The notes under the pieces are model-generated. The model worked only from the letters and a program-made list of their open reading frames with translations. It did not search any database and was not told where the DNA came from. From Anisus vortex (taxonomy: Eukaryota > Mollusca > Gastropoda > Planorbidae), in the NCBI GenBank assembly GCA_949126835.1, contig CASBPS010000186.1:988701-1052700 (forward strand): a stretch of 64,000 nt of DNA. The letters run 5' to 3'. Numbering within the stretch: position 1 is the first letter of the stretch; the number at the start of each line of letters is the position of its first letter. Of the stretch, positions 23,735 through 37,224 are shown one piece after another. The translations under genes and the position numbers were made by a program.

Positions 23735-25900
23735 GTGGGGAGTTTGTGTGTAGGAGTATGCAAGGAGTTTGTGTGTAGGAGAATGTGAGGAGTTTGTGTG
23801 GGTAGGAGAATGTGGGGAGTTTGTGTTTTTAGGAGAATGTGTGGAGTTTGTGTGGGTAGGAGAATGTTGGAAGTTTGTGTGAGTAGAAGAATGTGGGAAG
23901 TTCGTGTTGTTAGGAGAATGTGTGGAGTTTGTGTGGGTAGGAGAATGTGGGAAGTTTGTGTTGTTAGGAGTATGTGTGGAGTATGTGTGGGTAGGAGAAT
24001 GTGGGGAGTTTGTGTGGGTAGGAGAATGCGGGGAGTTTGTGTGTAGGAGAATGTGGGGAGTTTGTGTGGGTAGGAGAATGCGGGGAGTTTGAGTGTAGAA
24101 GAATGTGGGGAGTTTGTGTGTAGGAGAAACCGGGGAGTTTGTGTGGGTAGGAGAATGCGGGGAGTTTGTGTGTAGGAGAATGCGGCGAGTTTGTGAGGAT
24201 AGGAGAATGCGGGGAGTTTGTGTGGGTAGGAGAATGCGGGGCGTTTTGTGTAGGAGAATGTGTGGAGTTTGTGTGTAGGAGAATGTGGGGCGTTTTTATG
24301 TAGGAGAATGTGGGGAGTTTGTGTGTAGGAGAATGTGGGGAGTTTGTGTTGTTAGGAGAATGTGGGGAGTTTGTGTGTAGGAGAATGCGGGGAGTTTGTA
24401 TGTAGGAGAATGCGGCGAGTTTGTGTGGATGAGAGAATGCGGGGAGTTTGTGTGGGTAGGAGAATGCAGGGAGTTTGTGTGTAGGAGAATGTGTGGAGTT
24501 TGTGTGTAGGAGAATGTGGGGAGTTTGTATGTAGGAGAATGTGGGGAGTTTGTGTGTAGGAGAATGTGGGGAGTTTGTATGTAGGAGAATGTGGGGGGTT
24601 TGTGTTGTTAGGAGAATGTGGGGAGCTTGTGTGTAGGAGAATGCGGGGAGTTTGTGTGTAGGAGAATGTGGGGAGTTTGTGTGGGTAGGAGAATGCGGGG
24701 AGTTTGTATTTTTAAAAGAATGTGTGGAGTTTGTAGGGGTAGGAGAATGTGAGAAGTTTGTGTTGTTAGGAGAATGTGTGGAGTTTGTGTTGTTAGGAGA
24801 ATGTGTGAAGTTTGTGTTGTTAGGAGAATGTGTGGAGTTTGTGTGTGTAGGAGAATGCGGGGAGTTTGTGTGTAGGAGAATGTTGGGAGTTTGTGTGGGT
24901 AGGAGAATGCGGGGAGTTTGTGTGGGTAGGAGAATGCGGGGGGTTTGTGTTTAGTAAAATGTGGCGAATTTGTGTGGGTAGGAGAATGTGGGGAGTTTGT
25001 GTGTAGGAGAATGTGGGGAGTTTGTGTGTAGGAGAATGTGGGGAGTTTGTGTGTAGGAGAATGCGGGGAGTTTGTGTGTAGGAGAATGTGGGGAGTTTAT
25101 GTGGGTAGGAGAATGCGGGGAGTTTGTGTTTTTAGGAGAATGTGTCGAGTTTGTGTGCGTAGGAAAATTTGGGAAGTTTGTGTGAGTAGGAGAATGTGGG
25201 GAGTTTTTGTGTAGGAGAATGTGGGGAGTTTGTGTGGGTAGGAGAATTCTGGGAGTTTGTGTGTAGGGGAATGTGGGGCGTTTGTGTGTAGGAGAATGTG
25301 GGGAGTTTGTGTGTAGAAGAATGTCAGGAGTTTGTGTGTAGGAGAATGCGGGGAGTTTGTGTGTAGGAGAATGTGGGGAGTTTGTGTGGGTAGGTGAATG
25401 CGGGAAGTTTGTGTGTAGGAGAATGCGGGGAGTTTGTGTGGGTAGGAGAATGCGGGGAGATTGTTTGTAGAAGAATGTGTGGAGTTTGTGTGGTAGGAGA
25501 ATGCGGGGAGTTTGTGTTGTTAGGAGAATGTGTGGAGTTTGTGTGGGTAGGAGAATGTGGAGAGTTTGTGTGGGTAGGATAATGTGGGGAGTGTGTATGG
25601 GTAGGAGAATGTGGGGAGTTTGTGTAGGTAGGAGAATGCGGGGAGTTTGTGTGTAGGAGAATGTGTGTAGTTTGTGTGGGTAGGAGAATGCGGGGAGTTT
25701 GTGTTATTAGGAGAATGTGTGGAGTATGTGTGGGTAGGAGAATGTGGGGAGTTTGTGTGGGTAGGAGAATGCGGGGAGTTGGTGTGTAGGAGAATGTGGG
25801 GAGTTTGTGTGGGTAGGAGAATGCGGGGAGTTTGAGTGTAGAAGAATGTAGAGAGTTTGTGTGTAGGAGAATGCGGGGAGTTTGTGTGTAGGAGAATGTG
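23735..25900 (+). repeat. About 2.17-kb block, copy 2 of 3
   Basis: This is the copy of 16885-19050 at a constant offset of 6,850. Small differences include AAGGAG for GGGGAG near 23,762 and TATTTTTAAAAG in place of TGTTTTTAGGAG near 24,708. Constant spacing over more than 2 kb shows a recent duplication without later unit gain or loss. Confidence 0.88.
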
Positions 25901-28900
25901 GGGAGCTTGTGTGGGTAGGAGAAGGCGGGGAGTTTGTGTGTAGGAGAATGCGGCGAGTTTGTGAGGATAGGAGAATGCGGGGAGTTTGTGTGGGTAGGAG
26001 AATGCAGGGAGTTTGTGTGTAGGAGAATGTGGGGAGTTTGTATGTAGGAGAATGTGGGCAGTTTGTGTGTAGGAGAATGTGGGGAGTTTGTGTGGGTAGG
26101 AGAATGCTGGGAGTTTGTGTGTAGGAGAATGTGGGGAGTTTGTGTGTAGGAGAATGTGGGGAGTTTGTGTGTAAAAGAAATTGGGGAGTTTGTGCGGGTA
26201 GGAGAAATCGGGGAGTTTGTGTGTAGGAGAATGTGGGGAGTTTGTGTGTAGGAGAATTTGGGAAGTTTGAGTGGGTAGGAGAATGTGGGGAGTTTTTGTG
26301 TAGGAGAATGTGGGGAGTTTGTGTGTAGGAGAATTTGGGAAGTTTGAGTGGGTAGGAGAATGTGGGGAGTTTTTGTGTAGGAGAATATGGGGAGTTTGTG
26401 TGGGTAGGAGAATGCTGGGAGTTTGTGTGTAGGAGAATGTGGGGAGTTTGTGTGTAGGAGAATGTGGGGAGTTTGTGTGTAGAAGAATGTCAGGAGTTTG
26501 TGTGTAGGAGAATGCGGGGAGTTTGTGTGTAGGAGAATGTGGGGAGTTTGTGTGGGTAGGAGAATGCGGGGAGTTTGTGTGTAGAAGAATGTGTGGAGTT
26601 TGTGTGGGTAGGAGAATGCGGGGAGTTTGTGTGTAGGAGAATGTGGGGAGTTTGTGTGTAGGAGAATTTGGGGAGTTTGTGTGTAGGAGAATGTGTGGAG
26701 TTTGTGTGGGTAGGAGAATGTTGGAAGTTTGTGTGGGTAGAAGAATGTGGGAAGTTCGTGTTGTTAGGAGAATGTGTGGAGTTTGTGTGGGTAGGAGAAT
26801 GTGGGAAGTTTGTGTTGTTAGGAGTATGTGTGGAGTATGTGTGGGTAGGAGAATGTGGGGAGTTTGTGTGGGTAGGAGAATGCGGGGAGTTTGTGTGTAG
26901 GAAAATGTTGGGAGTTTGTGTGGGTAGGAGAATGCGGGGAGTTTGAGTGTAGAAGAATGTAGGGAGTTTGTGTGTAGGAGAATGCGGGGAGTTTGTGTAG
27001 GTAGGAGAATGCGGGGAGTTTGTGTGTAGGAGAATGCGGCGAGTTTGTGAGGATAGGAGAATGCGAGGAGTTTGTGTGGGTAGGAGAATGCGGGGCGTTT
27101 TGTGTAGGAGAATGTGTGGAGTTTGTGTGTAGGAGAATGTGGGGCGTTTTTATGTAGGAGAATGTGGGGAGTTTGTGTGTAGGAGAATGTGGGGAGTTTG
27201 TGTTGTTAGGAGAATGTGGGGAGTTTGTGTGTAGGAGAATGCGGGGAGTTTGTATGTAGGAGAATGCGGCGAGTTTGTGTGGATGAGAGAATGCGGGGAG
27301 TTTGTGTGGGTAGGAGAATGCAGGGAGTTTGTGTGTAGGAGAATGTGTGGAGTTTGTGTGTAGGAGAATGTGGGGAGTTTGTATGTAGGAGAATGTGGGG
27401 ATTTTATGTGTAGGAGAATGTGGGGAGTTTGTATGTAGGAGAATGTGGGGGGTTTGTGTTGTTAGGAGAATGTGGGGAGCTTGTGTGTAGGAGAATGCGG
27501 GGAGTTTGTGTGTAGAAGAATGTGGGGAGTTTGTGTGTAGGAGAATGTGGGGAGTTTGTGTGGGTAGGAGAATGTGAGAAGTTTGTGTTGTTAGGAGAAT
27601 GTGTGGCGTTTGTGTTGTTAGGAGAATGTGTGAAGTTTGTGTTGTTAGGAGAATGTGTGGAGTTTGTGTGTGTAGGAGAATGTGGGGAGTTGTTGTGGGT
27701 AGGAGAATGTTGGTAGTTTGTGTGTAGGAGAATGCGGGGAGTTTGTGTAGGAGAATGTTGGGAGTTTGTGTGGGTAGGAGAATGCGGGGAGTTTGTGTGG
27801 GTAGGAGAATGCGGGGGGTTTGTGTTTAGTAAAATGTGGGGAATTTGTGTGGGTAGGAGAATGTGGGGAGTTTGTGTGTAGGAGAATGTGGGGAGTGTGT
27901 GTGTAGGAGAATGTAGGGGGTTTGTGTGTAGGAGAATGTGGGGAGTTTGTGTGTAGGAGAATGTGGGGAGTTTGTGTGTAGGAGAATGCGGGGAGTTTGT
28001 GTGTAGGAGAATGTGGGGAGTTTATGTGGGTAGGAGAATGCGGGGAGTTTGTGTTTTTAGGAGAATGTGTCGAGTTTGTGTGCGTAGGAAAATTTGGGAA
28101 GTTTGTGTGAGTAGGAGAATGTGGGGAGTTTTTGTGTAGGAGAATGTGGGGAGTTTGTGTGGGTAGGAGAATTCTGGGAGTTTGTGTGTAGGAGAATGTG
28201 GGGCGTTTGTGTGTAGGAGAATGTGGGGAGTTTGTGTGTAGAAGAATGTCAGGAGTTTGTGTGTAGGAGAATGCGGGGAGTTTGTGTGTAGGAGAATGTG
28301 GGGAGTTTGTGTGGGTAGGTGAATGCGGGAGTTTGTGTGTAGGAGAATGCGGGGAGTTTGTGTGGGTAGGAGAATGCGGGGAGATTGTGTGTAGAAGAAT
28401 GTGTGGAGTTTGTGTGGTAGGAGAATGCGGGGAGTTTGTGTTGTTAGGAGAATGTGTGGAGTTTGTGTGGGTAGGAGAATGTGGAGAGTTTGTGTGGGTA
28501 GGATAATGTGAAGAGTGTGTATGGGTAGGAGAATGTGGGGAGTTTGTGTAGATAGGAGAATGCGGGGAGTTTGTGTGTAGGAGAATGTGTGGAGTTTGTG
28601 TGGGTAGGAGAATGCGGGGAGTTTGTGTTATTAGGAGAATGTGTGGAGTATGTGTGGGTAGGAGAATGTGGGGAGTTTGTGTGGGTAGGAGAATGCGGGG
28701 AGTTTGAGTGTAGAAGAATGTAGAGAGTTTGTGTGTAGGAGAATGCGGGGAGCTTGTGTGTAGGAGAATGTGGGGAGTTTGTGTGGGTAGGAGAATGCGG
28801 GGAGTTTGTGTGTAGGAGAATGCGGCGAGTTTGTGATGATAGGAGAATGCGGGGAGTTGGTGTGTAGGAGAATGTGGGGAGTTTGTGTGGGTAGGAGAAT

Positions 28901-31900
28901 GCGGGGAGTTTGAGTGTAGAAGAATGTAGAGAGTTTGTGTGTAGGAGAATGTGGGGCGTTTTTATGTAGGAGAATGTGGGGAGTTTGTGTGTAGGAGAAT
29001 GTGGGGAGTTTGTGTTGTTAGGAGAATGTGGGGAGTTTGTGTGTAGGAGAATGCGGGGAGTTTGTATGTAGGAGAATGCGGCGAGTTTGTGTGGATGAGA
29101 GAATGCGGGGAGTTTGTGTGGGTAGGAGAATGCAGGGAGTTTGTGTGTAGGAGAATGTGTGGAGTTTGTGTGTAGGAGAATGTGGGGAGTTTGTATGTAG
29201 GAGAATGTGGGGAGTTTGTGTGTAGGAGAATGTGGGGAGTTTGTATGTAGGAGAATGTGGGGGGTTTGTGTTGTTAGGAGAATGTGGGGAGCTTGTGTGT
29301 AGGAGAATGCGGGGAGTTTGTGTGTAGGAGAATGTGGGGAGTTTGTGTGTAGGAGAATGTGGGGAGTTTGTGTGGGTAGGAGAATGTGAGAAGTTTGTGT
29401 TGTTAGGAGAATGTGTGGAGTTTGTGTTGTTAGGAGAATGTGTGAAGTTTGTGTTGTTAGGAGAATGTGTGGAGTTTGTGTGGGTAGGAGAATGTGGGGA
29501 GTTGTTGTGGGTAGGAGAATGTTGGTAGTTTGTGTGTAGGAGAATGCGGGGAGTTTGTGTGTAGGAGAATGTTGGGAGTTTGTGTGGGTAGGAGAATGCG
29601 GGGGGTTTGTGTTTAGTAAAATGTGGGGAATTTGTGTGGGTAGGAGAATGTCGGGAGTTTGTGTGTAGGAGAATGTGGGGAGTTTGTGTGTAGGAGAATG
29701 TGGGGAGTATGTGTGTAGGAGAATGTAGGGGGTTTGTGTGTAGGAGAATGTGGGGAGTTTGTGTGTAGGAGAATGTGGGGAGTTTGTGTGTAGGAGAATG
29801 CGGGGAGTTTGTGTGTAGGAGAATGTGGGGAGTTTATGTGGGTAGGAGAATGCGGGGAGTTTGTGTTTTTAGGAGAATGTGTCGAGTTTGTGTGCGTAGG
29901 AAAATTTGGGAAGTTTGTGTGAGTAGGAGAATGTGGGGAGTTTTTGTGTAGGAGAATGTGGGGAGTTTGTGTGGGTAGGAGAATTCTAGGAGTTTGTGTG
30001 TAGGAGAATGTGGGGCGTTTGTGTGTAGGAGAATGTGGGGAGTTTGTGTGTAGAAGAATGTCAGGAGTTTGTGTGTAGGAGAATGCGGGGAGTTTGTGTG
30101 TAGGAGAATGTGGGGAGTTTGTGTGGGTAGGTGAATGCGGGGAGTTTGTGTGGGTAGGAGAATGTGGAGAGTTTGTGTGGGTAGGATAATGTGGGGAGTG
30201 TGTATGGGTAGGAGAATGTGGGGAGTTTGTGTAGGTAGGAGAATGTGGGGAGTTTGTGTGTAGGAGAATGTGTGGAGTTTGTGTGGGTAGGAGAATGCGG
30301 GGAGTTTGTGTTATTAGGAGAATGTGTGGAGTATGTGTGGGTAGGAGAATGTGGGGAGTTTGTGTGGGTAGGAGAATGCGGGGAGTTGGTGTGTAGGAGA
30401 ATGTGGGGAGTTTGTGTGGGTAGGAGAATGCGGGGAGTTTGAGTGTAGAAGAATGTAGAGAGTTTGTGTGTAGGAGAATGCGGGGAGCTTGTGTGTAGGA
30501 GAATGTGGGGAGTTTGTGTGGGTAGGAGAATGCGGGGAGTTTGTGTGTAGGAGAATGCGGCGAGTTTGTGAGGATAGGAGAATGCGGGGAGTTTGTGTGG
30601 GTAGGAGAATGCAGGGAGTTTGTGTGTAGGAGAATGTGGGGAGTTTGTATGTAGGAGAATGTGGGGAGTTTGTGTGTAGGAGAATGTGGGGAGTTTGTGT
30701 GTAGGGGAATGTGGGGAGTTTGTGTTGTTAGGAGAATGTGGGGAGCTTGTGTGTAGGAGAATGCGGGGAGTTTGTGTGTAGGAGAATGTGGGAGTTTGTG
30801 TGGGTAGGAGAATGCGGGGAGTTTGTGTTTTTAGGAGAATGTGTGGAGTTTGTGTGGGTAGGAGAATGTGGGAAGTTTTTGTGGGTAGGAGAATGTGAGA
30901 AGTTTGTGTTGTTAGGAGAATGTGTGGAGCTTGTGTTGTTAGGAGAATGTGTGAAGTTTGTGTTGTTTGGAGAATGTGTGGAGTTTGTGTGGGTAGGAGA
31001 TTGTGGGGAGTTTTTGTGTGTAGGAGAATGCGGGGAGTTTGTGTATAGGAGAATGTGGGGAGTTTGTGTGGGTAGGAGAATGCTGGGAGTTTGTGTGTAA
31101 GAGAATGTGGGGAGTTTGTGTGTAGGAGAATGTGGGGAGTTTGTGTGTAGAAGAAATTGGGGAGTTTGAGTGGGTAGGAGAATGTGGGGAGTTTTTGTGT
31201 AGGAGAATGTGGGGAGTTTGTGTGGGTAGGAGAATGCTGGGAGTTTGTGTGTAGGAGAATGTGGGGAGTTTGTGTGTAGGAGAATGTGGGGAGTTTGTGT
31301 GTAAAAGAATGTCAGGAGTTTGTGTGTAGGAGAATGCGGGGAGTTTGTGTGTAGGAGAATGTGGGGAGTTTGTGTGGGTAGGAGAATGCGGGGAGTTTGT
31401 GTGTAGAAGAATGTGTGGAGTTTGTGTGGGTAGGAGAATGCGGGGAGTTTGTGTGTAGGAGAATGTGGGAAGTTTGTATGTAGGAGAATGTGGGGAGTTT
31501 GTGTGTAGGAGAATGTGGGGAGTTTGTATGTAGGAGAATGTGGGGGGTTTGTGTTGTTAGGAGAATGTGGGGAGCTTGTGTGTAGGAGAATGCGGGGAGT
31601 TTGTGTGTAGAAGAATGTGGGGAGTTTGTGTGTAGGAGAATGTGGGGAGTTTGTGTGGGTAGGAGAATGTGAGAAGTTTGTGCTGTTAGGAGAATGTGTG
31701 GAGTTTGTGTTGTTAGGAGAATGTGTGAAGTTTGTGTTGTTAGGAGAATGTGTGGAGTTTGTGTGGGTAGGAGAATGTGGGGAGTTGTTGTGGGTAGGAG
31801 AATGTTGGTAGTTTGTGTGTAGGAGAATGCGGGGAGTTTGTGTGTAGGAGAATGTTGGGAGTTTGTGTGGGTAGGAGAATGCGGGGAGTTTGTGTGGGTA

Positions 31901-34900
31901 GGAGAATGCGGGGGGTTTGTGTTTAGTAAAATGTGGGGAATTTGTGTGGGTAGGAGAATGTGGGGAGTTTGTGTGTAGGAGAATGTGGGGAGTTTGTGTG
32001 TAGGAGAATGTGGGGAGTGTGTGTGTAGGAGAATGTAGGGGGTTTGTGTGTAGGAGAATGTGGGGAATTTGTGTGTAGGAGAATGTGGGGAGTTTGTGTG
32101 TAGGAGAATGCGGGGAGTTTGTGTGTAGGAGAATGTGGGGAGTTTATGTGGGTAGGAGAATGCGGGGAGTTTGTGTTTTTAGTAGAATGTGTCGAGTTTG
32201 TGTGCGTAGGAAAATTTGGGAAGTTTGTGTGAGTAGGAGAATGTGGGGAGTTTTTGTGTAGGAGAATGTGGGGAGTTTGTGTGGGTAGGAGAATTCTGGG
32301 AGTTTGTGTGTAGGAGAATGTGGGGCGTTTGTGTGTAGGAGAATGTGGGGAGTTTGTGTTGTTAGGAGAATGTGTGAAGTTTGTGTTGTTAGGAGAATGT
32401 GTGGAGTTTGTGTGGGTAGGAGAATGTGGGGAGTTGTTGTGGGTAGGAGAATGTTGGTAGTTTGTGTGTAGGAGAATGCGGGGAGTTTGTGTGTAGGAGA
32501 ATGTTGGGAGTTTGTGTGGGTAGGAGAATGCGGGGAGTTTGTGTGGGTAGGAGAATGCGGGGGGTTTGTGTTTAGTAAAATGTGGGGAATTTGTGTGGGT
32601 AGAAGAATGTGGGGAGTTTGTGTGTAGGAGAATGTGGGGAGTTTGTGTGTAGGAGAATGTGGGGAGTGTGTGTGTAGGAGAATGTAGGGGGTTTGTGTGT
32701 AGGAGAATGTGGGGAGTTTGTGTGTAGGAGAATGCGGGGAGTTTGTGTGTAGGAGAATGTGGGGAGTTTATGTGGGTAGGAGAATGCGGGGAGTTTGTGT
32801 TTTTAGGAGAATGTGTCGAGTTTGTGTGCGTAGGAAAATTTGGGAAGTTTGTGTGAGTAGGAGAATGTGGGGAGTTTTTGTGTAGGAGAATGTGGGGAGT
32901 TTGTGTGGGTAGGAGAATTCTGGGAGTTTGTGTGTAGGAGAATGTGGGGCGTTTGTGTGTAGGAGAATGTGGGGAGTTTGTGTGTAGAAGAATGTCAGGA
33001 GTTTGTGTGTAGGAGAATGCGGGGAGTTTGTGTGTAGGAGAATGTGGGGAGTTTGTGTGGGTAGGTGAATGCGGGGAGTTTGTGTGTAGGAGAATGCGGG
33101 GAGTTTGTGTGGGTAGGAGAATGCGGGGAGATTGTGTGTAGAAGAATGTGTGGAGTTTGTGTGGTAGGAGAATGCGGGGAGTTTGTGTTGTTAGGAGAAT
33201 GTGTGGAGTTTGTGTGGGTAGGAGAATGTGGAGAGTTTGTGTGGGTAGGATAATGTGGGGAGTGTGTATGGGTAGGAGAATGTGGGGAGTTTGTGTAGGT
33301 AGGAGAATGCGGGGAGTTTGTGTGTAGGAGAATGTGTGGAGTTTGTGTGGGTAGGAGAATGCGGGGAGTTTGTGTTATTAGGAGAATGTGTGGAGTATGT
33401 GTGGGTAGGAGAATGTGGGGAGTTTGTGTGGGTAGGAGAATGCGGGGAGTTAGTGTGTAGGAGAATGTGGGGAGTTTGTGTGGGTAGGAGAATGCGGGGA
33501 GTTTGAGTGTAGAAGAATGTAGAGAGTTTGTGTGTAGGAGAATGCGGGGAGCTTGTGTGTAGGAGAATGTGGGGAGTTTGTGTGGGTAGGAGAATGCGGG
33601 GAGTTTGTGTGTAGGAGAATGCGGCGAGTTTGTGAGGATAGGAGAATGCGGGGAGTTTGTGTGGGTAGGAGAATGCAGGGAGTTTGTGTGTAGGAGAATG
33701 TGGGGAGTTTGTATGTAGGAGAATGTGGGGAGTTTGTGTGTAGGAGAATGTGGGGAGTTTGTGTGTAGGGGAATGTGGGGAGTTTGTGTTGTTAGGAGAA
33801 TGTGGGGAGCTTGTGTGTAGGAGAATGCGGGGAGTTTGTGTGTAGGAGAATGTGGGAGTTTGTGTGGGTAGGAGAATGCGGGGAGTTTGTGTTTTTAGGA
33901 GAATGTGTGGAGTTTGTGTGGGTAGGATAATGTGGGAAGTTTGTGTGGGTAGGAGAATGTGAGAAGTTTGTGTTGTTAGGAGAATGTGTGGAGCTTGTGT
34001 TGTTAGGAGAATGTGTGAAGTTTGTGTTGTTTGGAGAATGTGTGGAGTTTGTGTGGGTAGGAGATTGTGGGGAGTTTTTGTGTGTAGGAGAATGCGGGGA
34101 GTTTGTGTATAGGAGAATGTGGGGAGTTTGTGTGGGTAGGAGAATGCTGGGAGTTTGTGTGTAGGAGAATGTGGGGAGTTTGTGTGTAGGAGAATGTGGG
34201 GAGTTTGTGTGTAGAAGAAATTGGGGAGTTTGAGTGGGTAGGAGAATGTGGGGAGTTTTTGTGTAGGAGAATGTGGGGAGTTTGTGTGGGTAGGAGAATG
34301 CTGGGAGTTTGTGTGTAGGAGAATGTGGGGAGTTTGTGTGTAGGAGAATGTGGGGAGTTTGTGTGTAGAAGAATGTCAGGAGTTTGTGTGTAGGAGAATG
34401 CGGGGAGTTTGTGTGTAGGAGAATGTGGGGAGTTTGTGTGGGTAGGAGAATGCGGGGAATTTGTGTGTAGAAGAATGTGTGGAGTTTGTGTGGGTAGGAG
34501 AATGCGGGGAGTTTGTGTGTAGGAGAATGTGGGGAGTTTGTATGTAGGAGAATGTGGGGAGTTTGTGTGTAGGAGAATGTGGGGAGTTTGTATGTAGGAG
34601 AATGTGGGGGGTTTGTGTTGTTAGGAGAATGTGGGGAGCTTGTGTGTAGGAGAATGCGGGGAGTTTGTGTGTAGGAGAATGTGGGGAGTTTGTGTGTAGG
34701 AGAATGTGGGGAGTTTGTGTGGGTAGGAGAATGTGAGAAGTTTGTGTTGTTAGGAGAATGTGTGGAGTTTGTGTTGTTAGGAGAATGTGTGAAGTTTGTG
34801 TTGTTAAGAGAATGTGTGGAGTTTGTGTGGGTAGGAGAATGTGGGGAGTTGTTGTGGGTAGGAGAATGTTGGTAGTTTGTGTGTAGGAGAATGCGGGGAG

Positions 34901-37224
34901 TTTGTGTGTAGGAGAATGTTTGGAGTTTGTGTGGGTAGGAGAATGCGGGGAGTTTGTGTGGGTTGGAGAATGCGGGGGGTTTGTGTTTAGTAAAATGTGG
35001 GGAATTTGTGTGGGTAGGAGAATGTGGGGAGTTTGTGTGTAGGAGAATGTGGGGAGTTTGTGTGTAGGAGAATGTGGGGAGTGTGTGTGTAGGAGAATGT
35101 AGGGGGTTTGTGTGTAGGAGAATGTGGGGAGTTTGTGTGTAGGAGAATGTGGGGAGTTTGTGTGTAGGAGAATGCGGGGAGTTTGTGTGTAGGAGAATTT
35201 GAGGAGTTTATGTGGGTAGGAGAATGCGGGGAGTTTGTGTTTTTAGTAGAATGTGTCGAGTTTGTGTGCGTAGGAAAATTTGGGAAGTTTGTGTGAGTAG
35301 GAGAATGTGGGGAGTTTTTGTGTAGGAGAATGTGGGGAGTTTGTGTGGGTAGGAGAATTCTGGGAGTTTGTGTGTAGGAGAATGTGGGGCGTTTGTGTGT
35401 AGGAGAATGTGGGGAGTTTGTGTGTAGAAGAATGTCAGGAGTTTGTGTGTAGGAGAAAGCGGGGAGTTTGTGTGTAGGAGAATGTGGGGAGTTTGTGTGG
35501 GTAGGTGAATGCGGGGAGTTTGTGTGTAGGAGAATGCGGGGAGTTTGTGTGGGTAGGAGAATGCGGGGAGATTGTGTGTAGAAGAATGTGTGGAGTTTGT
35601 GTGGTAGGAGAATGCGGGGAGTTTGTGTTGTTAGGAGAATGTTTGGAGTTTGTGTGGGTAGGAGAATGTGGAGAGTTTGTGTGGGTAGGATAATGTGGGG
35701 GGTGTGTATGGGTAGGAGAATGTGGGGAGTTTGTGTAGGTAGGAGAATGCGGGGAGTTTGTGTTATTAGGAGAATGTGTGGAGTATGTGTGGGTAGGAGA
35801 ATGTGGGGAGTTTGTGTGGGTAGGAGAATGCGGGGAGTTGGTGTGTAGGAGAATGTGGGGAGTTTGTGTGGGTAGGAGAATGCGGGGAGTTTGTGTTATT
35901 AGGAGAATGTGTGGAGTATGTGTGGGTAGGAGAATGTGGGGAGTTTGTGTGGGTAGGAGAATGCGGGGAGTTGGTGTGTAGGAGAATGTGGGGATTTTGT
36001 GTGGGTAGGAGAATGCGGGGAGTTTGAGTGTAGAAGAATGTAGAGAGTTTGTTTGTAGGAGAATGCGGGGAGCTTGTGTGTAGGAGAATGTGGGGAGTTT
36101 GTGTGGGTAGGAGAATGCGGGGAGTTTGTGTGTAGGAGAATGCGGCGAGTTTGTGAGGATAGGAGAATGCGGGGAGTTTGTGTGGGTAGGAGAATGCAGG
36201 GAGTTTGTGTGTAGGAGAATGCGGCGAGTTTGTATGTAGGAGAATGTGGGGAGTTTGTGTGTAGGAGAATGTGGGGAGTTTGTGTGTAGGGGAATGTGGG
36301 GAGTTTGTGTTGTTAGGAGAATGTGGGGAGCTTGTGTGTAGGAGAATGCGGGGAGTTTGTGTGTAGGAGAATGTGGGAGTTTGTGTGGGTAGGAGAATGC
36401 GGGGAGTTTGTGTTTTTAGGAGAATGTGTGGAGTTTGTGTGGGTAGGAGAATGTGGGAAGTTTGTGTGGGTAGGAGAATGTGAGAAGTTTGTGTTGTTAG
36501 GAGAATGTGTGGAGCTTGTGTTGTTAGGAGAATGTGTGAAGTTTGTGTTGTTTGGAGAATGTAAGGAGTTTGTGTGGGTAGGAGATTGTGGGGAGTTTTT
36601 GTGTGTAGGAGAATGCGGGGAGTTTGTGTATAGGAGAATGTGGGGAGTTTGTGTGGGTAGGAGAATGCTGAAAGTTTGTGTGTAGGAGAATGTGGGGAGT
36701 TTGTGTGTAGGAGAATGTGGGGAGTTTGTGTGTAGAAGAAATTGGGGAGTTTGTGCGGGTAGGAGAATGCGGGGAGTTTGTGTGTAGGAGAATGTGGGGA
36801 GTTTGTGTGTAGAAGAATGTCAGGAGTTTGTGTGTAGGAGAATTTGGGAAGTTTGAGTGGGTAGGAGAATGTGGGGAGTTTTTGTGTAGGAGAATGTGGG
36901 GAGTTTGTGTGGGTAGGAGAATGCTGGGAGTTTGTGTGTAGGAGAATGTGGGGAGTTTGTTAGTAGGAGAATGTGGGGAGTTTGTGTGTAGAAGAATGTC
37001 AGGAGTTTGTGTGTAGGAGAATGCGGGGAGTTTGTGTGTAGGTGAATGTGGTGAGTTTGTGTGGGTAGGAGAATGCGGGGAGTTTGTGTGTAGAAGAATG
37101 TGTGGAGTTTGTGTGGGTAGGAGAATGCGGGGAGTTTGTGTGTAGGAGAATGTGGGGAGTTTGTGTGTAGGAGAATTTGGGGAGTTTGTGTAGGAGAATG
37201 TGGGGAGTTTGTGTGTAGGAGAAT
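25901..37224 (+). repeat. Mosaic of nested 1.8-3.1-kb duplications
   Basis: One landmark group, a run of GTTGTT-switch 27-mers ending in a GTTGTTGTGGG unit, recurs at 27522, 29334, 31617 and 34681 (spacings 1812, 2283, 3064). Other pairs agree: 31100/34164 at 3,064 and 33065/35505 at 2,440. The stretch 34.98-36.6 kb recurs at offset 14,960 (35505/50465, 35588/50548, 36323/51283). Recurring 24-bp units with TGTGGGAG (one G short) and 26-bp TGTGGTAGG units serve as markers. I find no gene or interruption over these 11 kb. Confidence 0.82.
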
